DNA from: Lactifluus volemus
Lineage: Eukaryota; Basidiomycota; Agaricomycetes; Russulales; Russulaceae
DNA length: 64,000 nucleotides
Direction of reading: 5' to 3'
NCBI GenBank assembly: GCA_022376515.1
Contig: WTXI01000035.1
Location: 225,784-289,783, forward strand
This document shows positions 12,733-25,371 of the stretch, piece by piece (position 1 is the first letter of the stretch; each line of letters begins with the position of its first letter). The notes under the pieces were generated by a model. That model worked only from the letters and a program-made list of their open reading frames with translations. It did no database searches and was not told the DNA's origin. The position numbers and the translations under genes are program-made.

Positions 12733-15250
12733 TAGTCACGCCTGTGTAGCTTTAGCCTGAGTGCCTCCGTACCGCATTTCCATACCTATCTATCATCCCC
12801 ACAGTACGGTCAGGTGTGGTGGCAGTACGAGGAAGACGGCTCTGTGGATTCGGAGCCGCCTCGGCCAGACCTGTGGTACGTGGATGTACACTGGAGTTCT
12901 GTCTCTGCCCAAACTGTCAAGTTCCTGGTGATCGTAAGGAGAATGGGGGCTGTTACCTCTCGCCACCACACGACGGATCAAGTGGTGGTTGAGTGGATCA
13001 ACATCGAGATCATAAAAGGGTGGTTAGCTGCTTCATGCAGAGTGATTGGAGTCGTTGTCCACAAACGATTCCCATGAGACCTTATCCGAGGTGATCAGGG
13101 CCTGGCGCCGCAAGTTGCCACCGCCAAGCCCGAACAAAACATCAGCCAGATTTCCAAGATAAACGTCCCAACATGGCCTGACAGCCACACTTTCCGCCGT
13201 CTTGGCGTGTTGGGGATATCCGGTATCCAGGACACTCACGTCGCCACCATTTTCGGAGTTATGCATATGCGAATTGCTATATATGCACAGGTTTGGGCGC
13301 CAGATAGCATGCCCGCCGGACGGCCACGCTGCCTCGCCAACTGGAGGTTTGATTGGACCGGGCTATAGTCATCGAATGCATTCGCAATTCGAACCTTTGG
13401 TACTTTACTTAAACTTTCGCCGGCACCCACGGGATCAGGATGATTGTTTACTCGCGGCTGTCGCCGAGGGACAGCCTTGTTCGATCGGTGCAATGTAGTA
13501 GTGTTCTCAGAAGTCAGTCAATTCTACTAGGAGCGACGCCATGAGGGCCGGGGAAACTTGTTGAATGTATCACGTTGCCCCACTTCTTCTTGGTCTGAAA
13601 TTTCTTGAAGCGCTGACATGTTGCTGCACCAGTTGTAATGAACACGGATATGCATGGCGGCCAGATTCGCCAGGGCTCAAAGAAGCTAGTCGCCATGTTT
13701 AGCCAAGGATGTGGTCAAACCTCTTCTGTCGCGTTAGCTATGAACCGGACTATGTTTCGTAACCAGTGCACGAACGATACACATGACACGGGGGCAATCG
13801 GGGCAACCACTGCTGCAAGGTTACCGCCGACGTCAGCGCTTCCTAGTATCTTACCACCGCCGTAACTTAATGATTCAAATATCATCTATGGGACGATCGA
13901 CGTTAGATATATCCAAATTTGTGACAAAGTGGAGTAAGGGAAACGAAACAGGAGGGGCGAAATTGTATACAAATGATCTAACGCTTTCGGAAAATTACCG
14001 TGGCAGGACACACGCCTCCTGTACATCTTGTGGAAGGTGGCGAGCCGAGTACCAGTGTCATGTATAATGATCTCACTGGAGACTGGAATTGGCCCGAACA
14101 CGGTTGGTACTCGGAGAATCGCGCGCGCGCTCCTTTGCACTTGCGGCATTTTCCACGCAGATGCAAACCAGGGATTTGGCTCATTGCAAGCGCCAGCGAT
14201 TTCATCCTCTGGCAGTGATACAGTATTTGTTGGCGCTTAATAAAGTCTAGGTGCTACCACTTGGCTGTGCGACGACTGAGTTATTAATAAGATGACATTA
14301 TCTTGAGTAGGCTAGTGCGTTCCGCGTAGCAAATTCAACTACAAATTGAAATACAAGCCTAGATTACTTTACTTAGAGGAAAATACAGAATCGCTTGAAA
14401 TTATGAGTAACTTATACTGGTACGATACTAGTAAATATGAAAAATGGGGCTCTGTAAGAGCAGCAGCGATCGCATAACACTGATAAACAGTCGCACAAGT
14501 CGAGACAATTCGTTGGGCGCTTATTGTTATTCGGGACCTGCCGTCGAAAAAATTTCCGCCGTCGTACCTCAGTGACATGTAGATGGCCCAAGAAGTGCCC
14601 CTGAGCTGTCTACAGTGCAATTTTCGATGATTTCTTCAACCCACGGCCGCACTCTCTTGCCCTCTGGGGTTAGACAGCACCGTGGCATTTTCTGCCGGTG
14701 GACTCTGATTGGCAGGTAGCTCGCCTAAATGACGGAGCGTCACATTTGTCTGTGCTGTGCTACACGTTCCGAGTCCACGACTTTGGAACCCTCACACGTC
14801 TGGATGGTGTGTCGGATCTTGTGACTTGAAATCCATCGTGAATGGGTATCACCTGTTCTCCCTTCAAGTTGCTGTTTGTCTCGTTCGCTTTCCGTGTCTG
14901 CGGTTCTCCGCGGATGCGATTTCTATATTTTAGAGGAGAGTGATAACCCATGACAGTGGTCTACCCCGATGGTACGACGGGCGTAGTGTTTATAGGGACC
15001 AGGCTGCTTGCTAATCTTTTTTTGTTACAGCTGACCTAAATTTGGGGACACGGGCGTCAGATGAACTGACAGTCAGGGCCAGTCAGACGCCAGAAGTGAG
15101 ATGATTGAGGGCAAAAGCCGGGACTCAGTGGCGCTTGTGAAAAACGGAGATGGCCGCGGTCAGCTGCCTGTGCGCAGTGGTGCCAACCAGCGCTCTGATC
15201 CATGCTCAGCATCCTGCTGCCATCCGCGTGGGCCGTGTATTGGTGACGAA
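12733..15250. other. Arm A non-coding or unresolved sequence
   Basis: Contains an exon-like stretch at 12811-12935 (reads YGQVWWQYEEDGSVDSE, Trp/Asp-rich, ends at a GTAAGG donor) that is also present in arm B. Otherwise there are scattered ORF fragments that indels interrupt differently in the two arms. I see no complete gene. Confidence 0.35.
13514..13696 (-). CDS. Conserved short ORF of unknown function (arm A copy)
   Basis: Sixty codons, minus strand, reading FEPWRIWPPCISVFITTGAA near its start and ending in PGPHGVAPSRID. The mirrored copy in arm B (about 27001-27183, plus strand) keeps the same frame to a stop at the same place. Differences are conservative, but its ATG is replaced by AAC. 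Retention of frame in two diverged arms hints at a real terminal exon. No upstream exon or domain could be identified. Confidence 0.25.
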   Translation of the reverse strand: MATSFFEPWRIWPPCISVFITTGAATCQRFKKFQTKKKWGNVIHSTSFPGPHGVAPSRID

Positions 15251-15363
15251 GATGTTGTCTCAAATTTAAAGTACCGCCATGTTGTCGGTTTTAAAGGACA
15301 CAGGAACGGTATCGTCTGAAATTCTAAGTACTGCCTCTGCCGTCATGTTGTCGGTTTTAAAGA
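15251..15363 (+). promoter_or_regulatory. Triplicated upstream motif ATGTTGTCGGTTTTAAAG
   Basis: Two copies of CATGTTGTCGGTTTTAAAG occur at about 15279-15297 and 15344-15363, and a degenerate copy lies at about 15252-15271. They lie about 100-200 bp upstream of the small membrane-protein ATG at 15458. All three are kept in arm B in front of the mirrored gene (about 25468-25580). Position and conservation suggest a promoter element. Confidence 0.4.
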
Positions 15364-15457
15364 GCATCCGTCCCACTTTCCCATAAGAATCCCATGCACC
15401 TTCACCCTTTGTCTAACCCCCCACCTCACCCCTTAATTCTTTTTAACCTACTGTGAC

Positions 15458-15891
15458 ATGACTACGCCAATTGCTACCACGCAATCCAACCCTGCCGTCA
15501 CTTCATCCATCACAAAATGGATGCTCGCTGGTTCTGGAGGTATACTTGCCGCCCCGTGCTGGCTGCTTCGCCAAGGCTGACTCGCATTTGATTACTTTCA
15601 GTACTTTTCCTCGTCGCCATGTGCACCTTCTTACACCTCGCCTACCGCCGCAAAGCAGAGAGGGCACCGTCATCGGAGGAAGGTCGAGTTCGGCCGTCGC
15701 CACCGCGTGTCCACCCACCAAGGACGAAAGTTTCCCTTCCCGCGTCGGGCGTGCACAGAAGCCATGTTTGCCGGAAAGGCTCACCATCTCACAAGTTAGT
15801 GCCGTCAGCTTCGAGCTCGATGCATGCCCAGGCCCAAATCCTGGGGAATACTGCACCTTCCAGTGGTTCCGGTTCAGAGATTGACAAATAG
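15458..15891 (+). CDS. Small single-pass membrane protein (arm A copy)
   Basis: Function unknown. There are two exons: the first runs from ATG 15458 to a GGTATACTTG donor near 15538, and the second runs from a TTTCAG acceptor near 15600 to TAG 15889-15891. The spliced protein is about 125 aa. It starts with a Thr/Ser-rich N-terminus (MTTPIATTQSN), then a membrane helix formed across the junction (WMLAGSGVLFLVAMCTFLHLAY) followed by Arg-Arg-Lys, and then a Pro/Ser-rich basic tail. The mirrored gene in arm B keeps the same structure with scattered substitutions and no frameshift, which argues for selection or recent duplication. It lies about 260 bp upstream of Msp1 on the same strand. Confidence 0.6.
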
Positions 15892-16149
15892 TTGTACTTG
15901 TAGATTTGTTAATTCGACGAGATTGACGTTGAATGATTAGATTAGATAAATAAATCACGCTGCTTTTTTTATCTGGGAATATTTGTCATCCTTGGTGGCG
16001 TGGAAGTTAGGGTTAAGGTTAAAGTCCACAGTCACCGTCGCTGTCATTGCTATTGACTCTCTCAGCGACGGATCCCTAATCCTTTCACCTTTTCCTATAG
16101 CGCAACGATATACCAATCTTATCCGTTAGTAAGATCTGTTGCCTGAACG

Positions 16150-17720
16150 ATGGCTATGTCTCCTACCACTAAAAAAGCCATCATTGACGGTGAGTGAGTT
16201 CAGAGTTATCGAGAGCTCCCATCACACGCTTATGTTTCTGGATAGTGGCACTATTCCTGGCATCACAGGTGAGTCAAGGCCCATATAAATGGAAGTAGAG
16301 ATCTTACAAGAGTCTTGTAGGCGGCTGCCTGGTATACCATTAACGTCAGTTTCACTTCTCATTCGTAAATTGAGGCTTCATTGATGTTTCTAGTGGCTGA
16401 TTAATTCATATGGACATGAGGCACCCAAGGAAGTCAAGGCGAAACCGATGGAAGCGCTAAAGAGGCTAGGACACGAGAAACTGAAATTGGATGAATACGA
16501 AAGTACGTTCACGTATTTTGCTTACGCTTGTTACGAACTTCCCATATTTTTCCAGAACGAATCGCATCTGAGGTGGTCCATCCAGACGATATTGATGTTA
16601 CCTTCTCGGGTATGCCTTGCATCTGAACATTTTTGGCACGTCTTCACCTCGACTGCGCATGGTAGAAATCGGAGGTCTAGAAGATATCATATCTTCGTTA
16701 CAGGAAACCATCATCATCCCGCTCTATTTCGTTCATCAGCTTCCTTACTAGCAGCACCCAAGGGTGTGCTTCTTTATGGGCCGGGTGTGGTAAAACGATG
16801 CTCGCCAAAGCCCTCGCGAAGGAGTCTGGCGCCACCTTCATCAACATTGCGGCATCCGTCTTGACAAATAAATGGTTCGGCGAGTCGAATAAGCTAGTCG
16901 CAGGATTGTTCAGCTTAGCGCGGAAGACGCAGCCTAGCATTATCTTCATAGATGAAATCGACTCTTTCCTACGTGAGCGGAGTAAGGGTGACCACGAAGT
17001 CACCGCAATGATGAAGGCAGAATTCATGACGTATGTTCATCCTCTCTGAATATGGTACCTGTTTCTTGATGTTCATTTCAGCCTATGGGATGGCCTTCTC
17101 TCGGGCTCAGATCGGATATTAGTCCTGGGTGCCACGAACAGGATTCAGGATATCGATTCAGCATTCCTTAGGCGAATGCCAAGCCAATTTACTCTCCCCT
17201 TGCCTGATGCCGCGCAGCGCGAGAAGATACTTTCATTGGTAAGTCGAATTCCGTGTACCTTTTTGAATTCATGTAGGGCATATTACAGAACCCGAAGCTT
17301 TCTCCGGCAACGCTCTATTCCATTCCCCCTCACTCCTCACTACACCTATACTTTGTATGACTAACTGGCATTCATCCCAGATGCTCAGAGATGTACCCCT
17401 TTCCCCCAACTTTCCTATGCGACTTTTGGCCGAGTATTCTAAGGGAAAATCTGGATCGGATTTAAAGGAGCTATGTCGAAATGCCGCAATGTTACCTGTC
17501 CGTGAGCTTGTCCGCAAGGCTCATGGGGACGTCGCCCAGCTTGCGCGTGGTCAAGGAGTACGTTCCTTTTTTTTTCACTCGGTTGATTCATTTGTTCTTA
17601 CATGTCCCGCCACAGGCCTTCGATCTGCGTCCGCTCACGTTTGAGGACTTCTTTGAACCAGACGACATCTCGACGCCTGTTAACGTTAGGCTAAGCCAAA
17701 GTATAGAGCCATTGGATTGA
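16150..17720 (+). pseudogene. MSP1: Msp1/ATAD1-like AAA ATPase, frameshifted copy (arm A)
   Basis: Counterpart of the intact arm-B gene: membrane-anchored AAA protein that extracts mislocalised tail-anchored proteins from the mitochondrial outer membrane. Exon order and most splice sites match the arm-B copy. Two deletions fall in the large exon relative to arm B. One removes 13 bp near 16722 (between two CCCGCT repeats), just before the ATPase core. The other removes 4 bp near 16782, inside the Walker A codons for GPPGCGKT. The net shift of 17 bp destroys the reading frame and the P-loop. Downstream sequence (Walker B IIFIDEID, the AAA second region of homology, C-terminal PLTFEDF) is otherwise well kept. 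This is a young pseudogene, unless the indels are assembly errors. Confidence 0.85.
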
Positions 17721-17777
17721 TCTATACATAGATGATGCTTTACGCGTACTTTACTCGGAAATAATGTGCTTGTCGCC

Positions 17778-18137
17778 ATGTGGTGTGCCCGCACTCGCTT
17801 CTGCCAGGCTAATTCATCTGTGACACCCCTTACGCAAACGGGTAGGCTTTCATGCCATTCAGTTCCTGGCGAAGACTATGTGATTGGTAAAAACGTAGCA
17901 AATGCAAGAGCAAATGCAACAGATTTGCCTCCATCTCGGTTTCTTGACAACCTGGCGGAGGCCCTTTGGGAGGCAATCAAATACTTCTGCTTGGCCAGCA
18001 CAAAGCACCTGCAGCTTTTCCCCAGGGAAAAGCAGCATGACCTTGCTTGGATGCATGGAAGGCATCAAATGTTCATCGCGAGGCGATCTCTGGATTATGC
18101 GCTCCTAGGAACACGTGGTCGAACACGTGACAAATGA
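17778..18137 (+). CDS. Conserved unknown ORF next to Msp1 (arm A copy)
   Basis: About 119 codons from ATG 17778, starting 57 bp after the Msp1 stop. The same ORF stays open in arm B with about five amino-acid differences. It has no domain, signal peptide or membrane helix. The composition is unremarkable and the opposite strand is also partly open, so it may be the Msp1 3' flank rather than a gene. Open frames in both arms are the only support. Confidence 0.3.
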   Translation: MWCARTRFCQANSSVTPLTQTGRLSCHSVPGEDYVIGKNVANARANATDLPPSRFLDNLAEALWEAIKYFCLASTKHLQLFPREKQHDLAWMHGRHQMFIARRSLDYALLGTRGRTRDK

Positions 18138-18279
18138 CGTAATGTAGCCAGCACACACATGAGCTACTGTACAACGAGAAAACCAACGGGAATATTACCG
18201 AGCATCCTCTCCTCGCCGAGTTCGCGCCTTGCAAATCTGCGAATAATGTTCTTGTTACACTTCACCTGCAAGACCAGGC

Positions 18280-18790
18280 TATCTGTGCAAGTGGCTCCGA
18301 GAGTCTGACAAAGTGGCTCGCGTCAACGGTACATGTTCTATGCGCTTCTTTTGTCATTCATTGGTCAGGGCAACGGCCTCGTGAGTAGTGTCATATTCTT
18401 CTTTTGGAGCCGGCTATGTTCCCGCCAGCAAACGCGATTTTTTTTTTACCGCTGGAATTAGAGCTCTCCTCTTCGTTGGTCGGTGCGATCATGACAAAAG
18501 AGGTCAAGAAACCAGCAGCAAGTGAATTTTTCCTTGCAAGGTATATCACGATTGACTTGAATTACGTTCCTTCAGTGAGATATTTGAAAACCCTGGCTGG
18601 GAACCGAAAAATCGACCACGCGGTGCTACAAAAATTGAATACACTGACGCGGGAGGAGGCCCGGATGGCCATTTTGTACTAGCTGTTGTCCCTTGCGGAG
18701 TTCAGGCATCTTTTATAAGAAACCAGCTTCGCGAGAATCTTTGAACATCGCTTTCTCATCCGGATGAGCGTGTTGACAGGGACAACATCA
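18280..18790 (+). pseudogene. STAND receptor relic: Goodbye-domain fragment
   Basis: Decayed copy of the N-terminal part of the receptor at 34660. Recognisable pieces: SESLTKWLASTVHVLCA matches the Goodbye-domain core SESITKWITPTIHVLCA-type segment. PPANAI, KEVKKPAASE and VRYLKTLAGN match the segments that follow, and LTREEARMA matches the end of the region. Several intervening stretches are missing and the frame is broken. The NACHT part is absent. The matching C-terminal ankyrin relic lies 3 kb downstream, on the far side of CE1, so one receptor gene appears to have been split. Confidence 0.75.
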
Positions 18791-19406
18791 AAACCGTTCC
18801 ACTGCCGCTCCTCCACATATCAGGTGCTTTTTGTGTATATAACTCTTTAATAGATCCACATCTACCTCCTACTAGTACAGGTGTCTATATCTTTCACACG
18901 GCACAAACTCGAGAAGGATTTTCAAAAATTTCAAAAGCCTACTCTCCACGATAGCTCAAAATTCTTTTGCGGGGCCTGAATGAGGTAGTAACCCGGCGAC
19001 ACAACTGATTTTGGTAGATCTCATTCCTTCACCTGTGTTCAAGTTCTTACGACTTGCCCACCCTGTGTCGACAACCAGCAGAATCGGTAAGCGACTACCT
19101 TATTAATTAGAAAGTCGAGAACCTGATACTCATATGAGGCAAGCAGGTGACTGGCTTGGATGAACGAGCGAGTCAAGTCGGATAGAAACCGTGGCGTGTC
19201 CGATTTCTTCGGGTTTCTATGCATCTTCACGATCTTCCATCGATTCGAATACAGTATTTGCGTTTCCTTACTTAGGCTGATGAACGTACCGCATTTCTGA
19301 TTGCGCATGCCAACGTCGTACTACTTAAACGTCCCTGCTTCCTCCCAGTATTCTATCCCGTCGCTTTACCATCTGAGCTACAGCTCTCATCCAGCCCTCC
19401 TCAAGA

Positions 19407-21809
<2,403 letters not shown>

Positions 21810-21899
21810 GTTTGATAAGGAGAGTGTAAGGGAAATAGGCGAAGGAAGGCAAGGGGAAATGATGAGAGGGGAACACGAAGAGAGGAGAGAGGACAACCA

Positions 21900-22245
21900 G
21901 ATTACTTGGAGTCTCGTGTTCGTACGTTTATCAATAAAGGCAATGCCGAAGTCGATCCTCGAACCGCCAATGGTCTGACTCCATTGCACCTAGCGGCTTC
22001 CTCGGGACATTGCGAGCTAGTTCGAATCTTGTTCGAGCACAATGCCGAAACTAACACGCAAGACAAGGACGGTTAGACAGCGCTGCACCGAGCGGCATCT
22101 TGACATTGTGCAATTACTACTGGAGAATGACGCGTTCGTGCACGTGTGCGACAATTCCGGCCACATTCCATTCGATCGAGCTCTAGCTGAAGGGGAAGAA
22201 GAGATTGCACGATTCTTTTCTCAGTTTGTATCCAAGGAACAGTAG
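21900..22245 (+). pseudogene. STAND receptor relic: ankyrin-repeat fragment
   Basis: Reads two to three ankyrin repeats, including NGLTPLHLAASSGHCELVRI and LLENDAFVHVCDNSGHIPFD, then an end (EEIARFFSQF) very like the receptor at 34660 (EEIVRFLSQY). At least one stop or frame break lies near 22075. Together with the Goodbye fragment at 18280 it forms the two ends of one dead receptor gene flanking CE1. Confidence 0.75.
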
Positions 22246-22670
22246 TACGATATCTGTGTGTAGGCCCAGATAGACCAATTGTTCGCGAAGAGTCTTTGAT
22301 CGACCAGACAAATTGGCAGTAGCGAGAATACCGGAAGATCAAAACGCGAGATTTGACACCACGTTCCAGAAATTCCCGGTGAAACAAATGAGGAGACCAC
22401 ATGAGTAAAGGGAAGATAAGTTGACTCGGATATGAGAGGTGCTTGATGCGTGCGACGAGTTAGTGCCGACTTTGCAGCTTACGTTGAGTAAAGGATGTCC
22501 TCAAATGGGCGGCCAATTTTGGGCTTTCACGCCTCTTATTTTTCTACCGTGACCGTAAACGTAGATTCTCATCTCGGATGAATCACCTTCAAAAGAAAAA
22601 TTAGGATAGCCATGAGTAACTGTAAATGAGAAGATCTGTACTAGCTCATGGTTGCGCTGGCTACATTACG
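22246..22670. other. Spacer 3' flank and arm B inner break
   Basis: No coding signal. The inverted-repeat homology starts at about 22637. Confidence 0.5.
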
Positions 22671-23030
22671 TCATTTGTCACGTGTTCGACCACGTGTTCC
22701 TAGGAGCGCATAATCCAGAGATCGCCTCGCGATGAACATTTGATGCCTTCCATGCATCCAAGCAAGGTCATGCTGCTTTTCCCTGGGGAAAGGCTGCAGG
22801 TGCTTTGTGCTGGCCAAGCAGAAGTATTTGATTGCCTCCCAAAGGGCCTCCGCCAGGTTGTCAAGAAACCGAGATGGAGGCAAATCTGTTGCATTTGCTC
22901 TTGCATTTGCTACGTTTTTACCAATCACATGGTCTTCGCCGGGAACTGAATGGCATGAAAGCTTACCCGTTTGCGTAAGAGGTGTCACAGATGAATTAGC
23001 CTGGCAGAGGCGAGTGCAGGCACACCACAT
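22671..23030 (-). CDS. Conserved unknown ORF next to Msp1 (arm B copy)
   Basis: Mirror copy of the ORF at 17778-18137, about 119 codons, open throughout. See that entry; same reservations. Confidence 0.3.
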   Translation of the reverse strand: MWCACTRLCQANSSVTPLTQTGKLSCHSVPGEDHVIGKNVANARANATDLPPSRFLDNLAEALWEAIKYFCLASTKHLQPFPREKQHDLAWMHGRHQMFIARRSLDYALLGTRGRTRDK

Positions 23031-23087
23031 GGCGACAAGCACATTATTTCCGAGTAAAGTACGCGTAAAGCATCATCTATGTATAGA

Positions 23088-24680
23088 TCAATCCAATGGC
23101 TCTATACTTTGGCTTAGCCTAACGTTAACAGGCGTCGAGATGTCGTCTGGTTCAAAGAAGTCCTCAAACGTGAGCGGACGCAGATCGAAGGCCTGTGGCG
23201 GGACATGTAAGAACAAATGAATCAACCGAGTGAAAAAAAAAAGGAACGTACTCCTTGACCACGCGCAAGCTGGGCGACGTCCCCATGAGCCTTGCGGACA
23301 AGCTCACGGACAGGTAACATTGCGGCATTTCGACATAGTTCCTTTAAATCCGATCCAGATTTTCCCTTAGAATACTCGGCCAAAAGTCGCATAGGAAAGT
23401 TGGGGGAAAGGGGTACATCTCTGAGCATCTGGGATGAATTCTAGTTAGTCATACAGTGTATAGGTGTAGTGAGGGGGAATGTAACAGAGCGTCGCAGGAG
23501 AGCGTCGCAGGAGAAAGCTTCGAGTTCTGTTATATGCCCCACAAGAATTCAAGAAGGGACACGGAGTTCAACTTACCAATGAAAGAATCTTCTCGCGCTG
23601 TGCGGCATCAGGCAAGGGGAGAGTAAATTGGCTTGGCATTCGCCTAAGGAATGCTGAATCGATATCTTGAATCCTGTTCGTGGCGCCCAGGACTAATATC
23701 CGATCTGAGCCCGAGAGAAGGCCATCCCATAGGCTGAAATGAACATCAGAAACAGGTACCATATTCAAAGAGGTGAACATACGTCATGAATTCTGCCTTC
23801 ATCATTGCGGTGACTTCGTGGTCACCTTTACTCCGCTCACGTAGGAAAGAGTCGATCTCATCTATGAAGATAATGCTAGGCTGCGTCTTCCGCGCTAAGC
23901 TGAACAATCCTGCGACTAGCTTATTCGACTCGCCAAACCATTTATTTGTCAAGACGGATGCCGCAATGTTGATGAAGGTGGCGCCAGACTCCTTCGCGAG
24001 GGCTTTGGCGAGCATCGTTTTACCACACCCGGGCGGCCCATAAAGAAGCACACCTTTGGGTGCTGCTAGTAAGGAAGATGATGAACGAAATAGAGCGGGA
24101 TATAGCAGCGGGATGATGACGGTTTCCTGTAACGAAGATATGATATCTTCTAGACCTCCGATTTCTACCATGCACAGTCGAGGTGAAGACGTGCCAAAAA
24201 TGTTCAGATGCAAGGCATACCCGAGAAGGTAACATCAATATCGTCTGGATGGACCACCTCAGATGCGATTCGTTCTGGAAAAATATGGGAAGTTCGTAAC
24301 AAGCGTAAGCAAAATACGTGAACGTACTTTCGTATTCATCCAATTTCAGTTTCTCGTGTCCTAGCCTCTTTAGCGCTTCCATCGGTTTCGCCTTGACTTC
24401 CTTGGGTGCCTCATGTCCATATGAATTAATCAGCCACTAGAAACATCAATGAAGCCTCAATTTACGAATGAGAAGTGAAACTGACGTTAATGGTATACCA
24501 GGCAGCTGCCTACAGGATTCTTGTAAGATCTCTACTTCCATTTATATGGGCCTTGACTCACCTGTGATGCCAGGAATAGTGCCACTATCCAGAAACATAA
24601 GCGTGTGATGGGAGCTCTCGATAACTCTGAACTCACTCACCGTCAATGATGGCTTTCTTAGTGGTAGGAGACATAGCCAT
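23088..24680 (-). CDS. MSP1: Msp1/ATAD1 AAA ATPase, mitochondrial outer-membrane extractase
   Basis: AAA+ ATPase anchored by an N-terminal helix in the mitochondrial outer membrane or peroxisomes; it pulls mistargeted tail-anchored proteins out of the bilayer. Nine exons: 24680-24641, 24584-24562, 24509-24486, 24436-24328, 24274-24221, 24164-23783, 23733-23577, 23428-23252 and 23192-23088. They join to 1071 nt (356 aa), very near yeast Msp1 and human ATAD1. The N-terminal membrane segment ([19 protein letters not shown]) is built from three mini-exons. Then follow Walker A GPPGCGKT, pore-loop region KWFGESNK, Walker B IIFIDEID, sensor GATNR, arginine-finger region LRRMP and C-terminal LTFEDF. 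The mirror copy in arm A is frameshifted, so this is the likely functional copy. Confidence 0.93.
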
Positions 24681-24934
24681 CGTTCACACAGTAGATCTTA
24701 CTAATGGATAATATTGGTATATCGTTGCGCTATAGGAAAAGGTGAAAGGATTAGGGATCCGTTGCTGACAGAGTCAAGAGTAATGACGGCGACGGTGACT
24801 GTGGACTTTAACCTTAACCCTAACTTCCACGCCACCAAGGATGACAAATATTCCCGGATAAAGCAGTCGCTTTTTTCACAATTTATTTATCTAATCTTCC
24901 AAACGTCAATCTCGTAACAGATCTATGAGTACAA

Positions 24935-25371
24935 CTATTTTACAACCTCTGAACCGGAACTACTGGAAGGCGCAGCATTTCCCAGGGTCGGTGCCTGGGT
25001 ATGCATCGAGCTCGAAGCTGATGGCGCTAACTTGTGAGTCGGAGAGCCTTTCCGGCAAACATGGCTTCTGTGCACGCCCGACGCGGGAAGGGAAACTTTC
25101 GTCCTCGGTGGGTGGACACACGGTGGCGACGGCCGAACTCTATCTTCCTCCGATGGTGATGCCCTCTCTGCTTTGCGGCGGTAGGCGAGGTGTAAGAAGG
25201 TGCACATGGCGATGAGGAAAAATACTGGAAGCAGTAATCAAATGTGAGTCAGCCTTGGAGAAGCAGCCAGCACGGGGCTGCGAGTATACCTCCAGAACCA
25301 GCGAGCATCCATTTTGTGATGGATGAAGTGACGGCAATGTTGGATTGCGTGGTAGCAATCGGCGTAGTCAT
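24935..25371 (-). CDS. Small single-pass membrane protein (arm B copy)
   Basis: Mirror copy of the gene at 15458. ATG 25371-25369, one intron with donor GGTATACTCG near 25290, stop at 24937-24935. The helix spanning the junction (WMLAGSGVFFLIAMCTFL) and the Pro/Ser-rich basic tail are kept. Substitutions against arm A are mostly in the tail. The function is unknown, but coding capacity is intact in both arms. Confidence 0.6.

Larger units (their letters stand above)
11960..18172 (+). repeat. Inverted repeat arm A (6.2 kb)
   Basis: This segment recurs in reverse complement at about 22637-28690. Matching landmarks in order: the membrane-gene fragment (12.0-12.7 kb against 28.7-28.0 kb), an exon-like segment at 12.8 kb against 27.85 kb, the small membrane-protein gene (15458 against 25371), Msp1 (16150 against 24680), and the ORF at 17778 against 23030. 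The arms differ by scattered substitutions and many small indels, so the duplication is not very recent. The inner break is near 18170, where the sequences part just after a shared GATGACGTAATGTAGCC-like stretch. Confidence 0.92.

Noticed and set aside
13978..14205. ORF with a CxxC pair (RGKCRKCKG) as a zinc-binding protein
   Set aside because: The partner sequence in arm B is disrupted by a deletion and the frame is not kept.
19325..19400. tRNA-like D-arm string (AGCTCAGATGGTAAAGCG on the minus strand)
   Set aside because: The D-stem does not close and no acceptor, anticodon or T arm can be paired around it.
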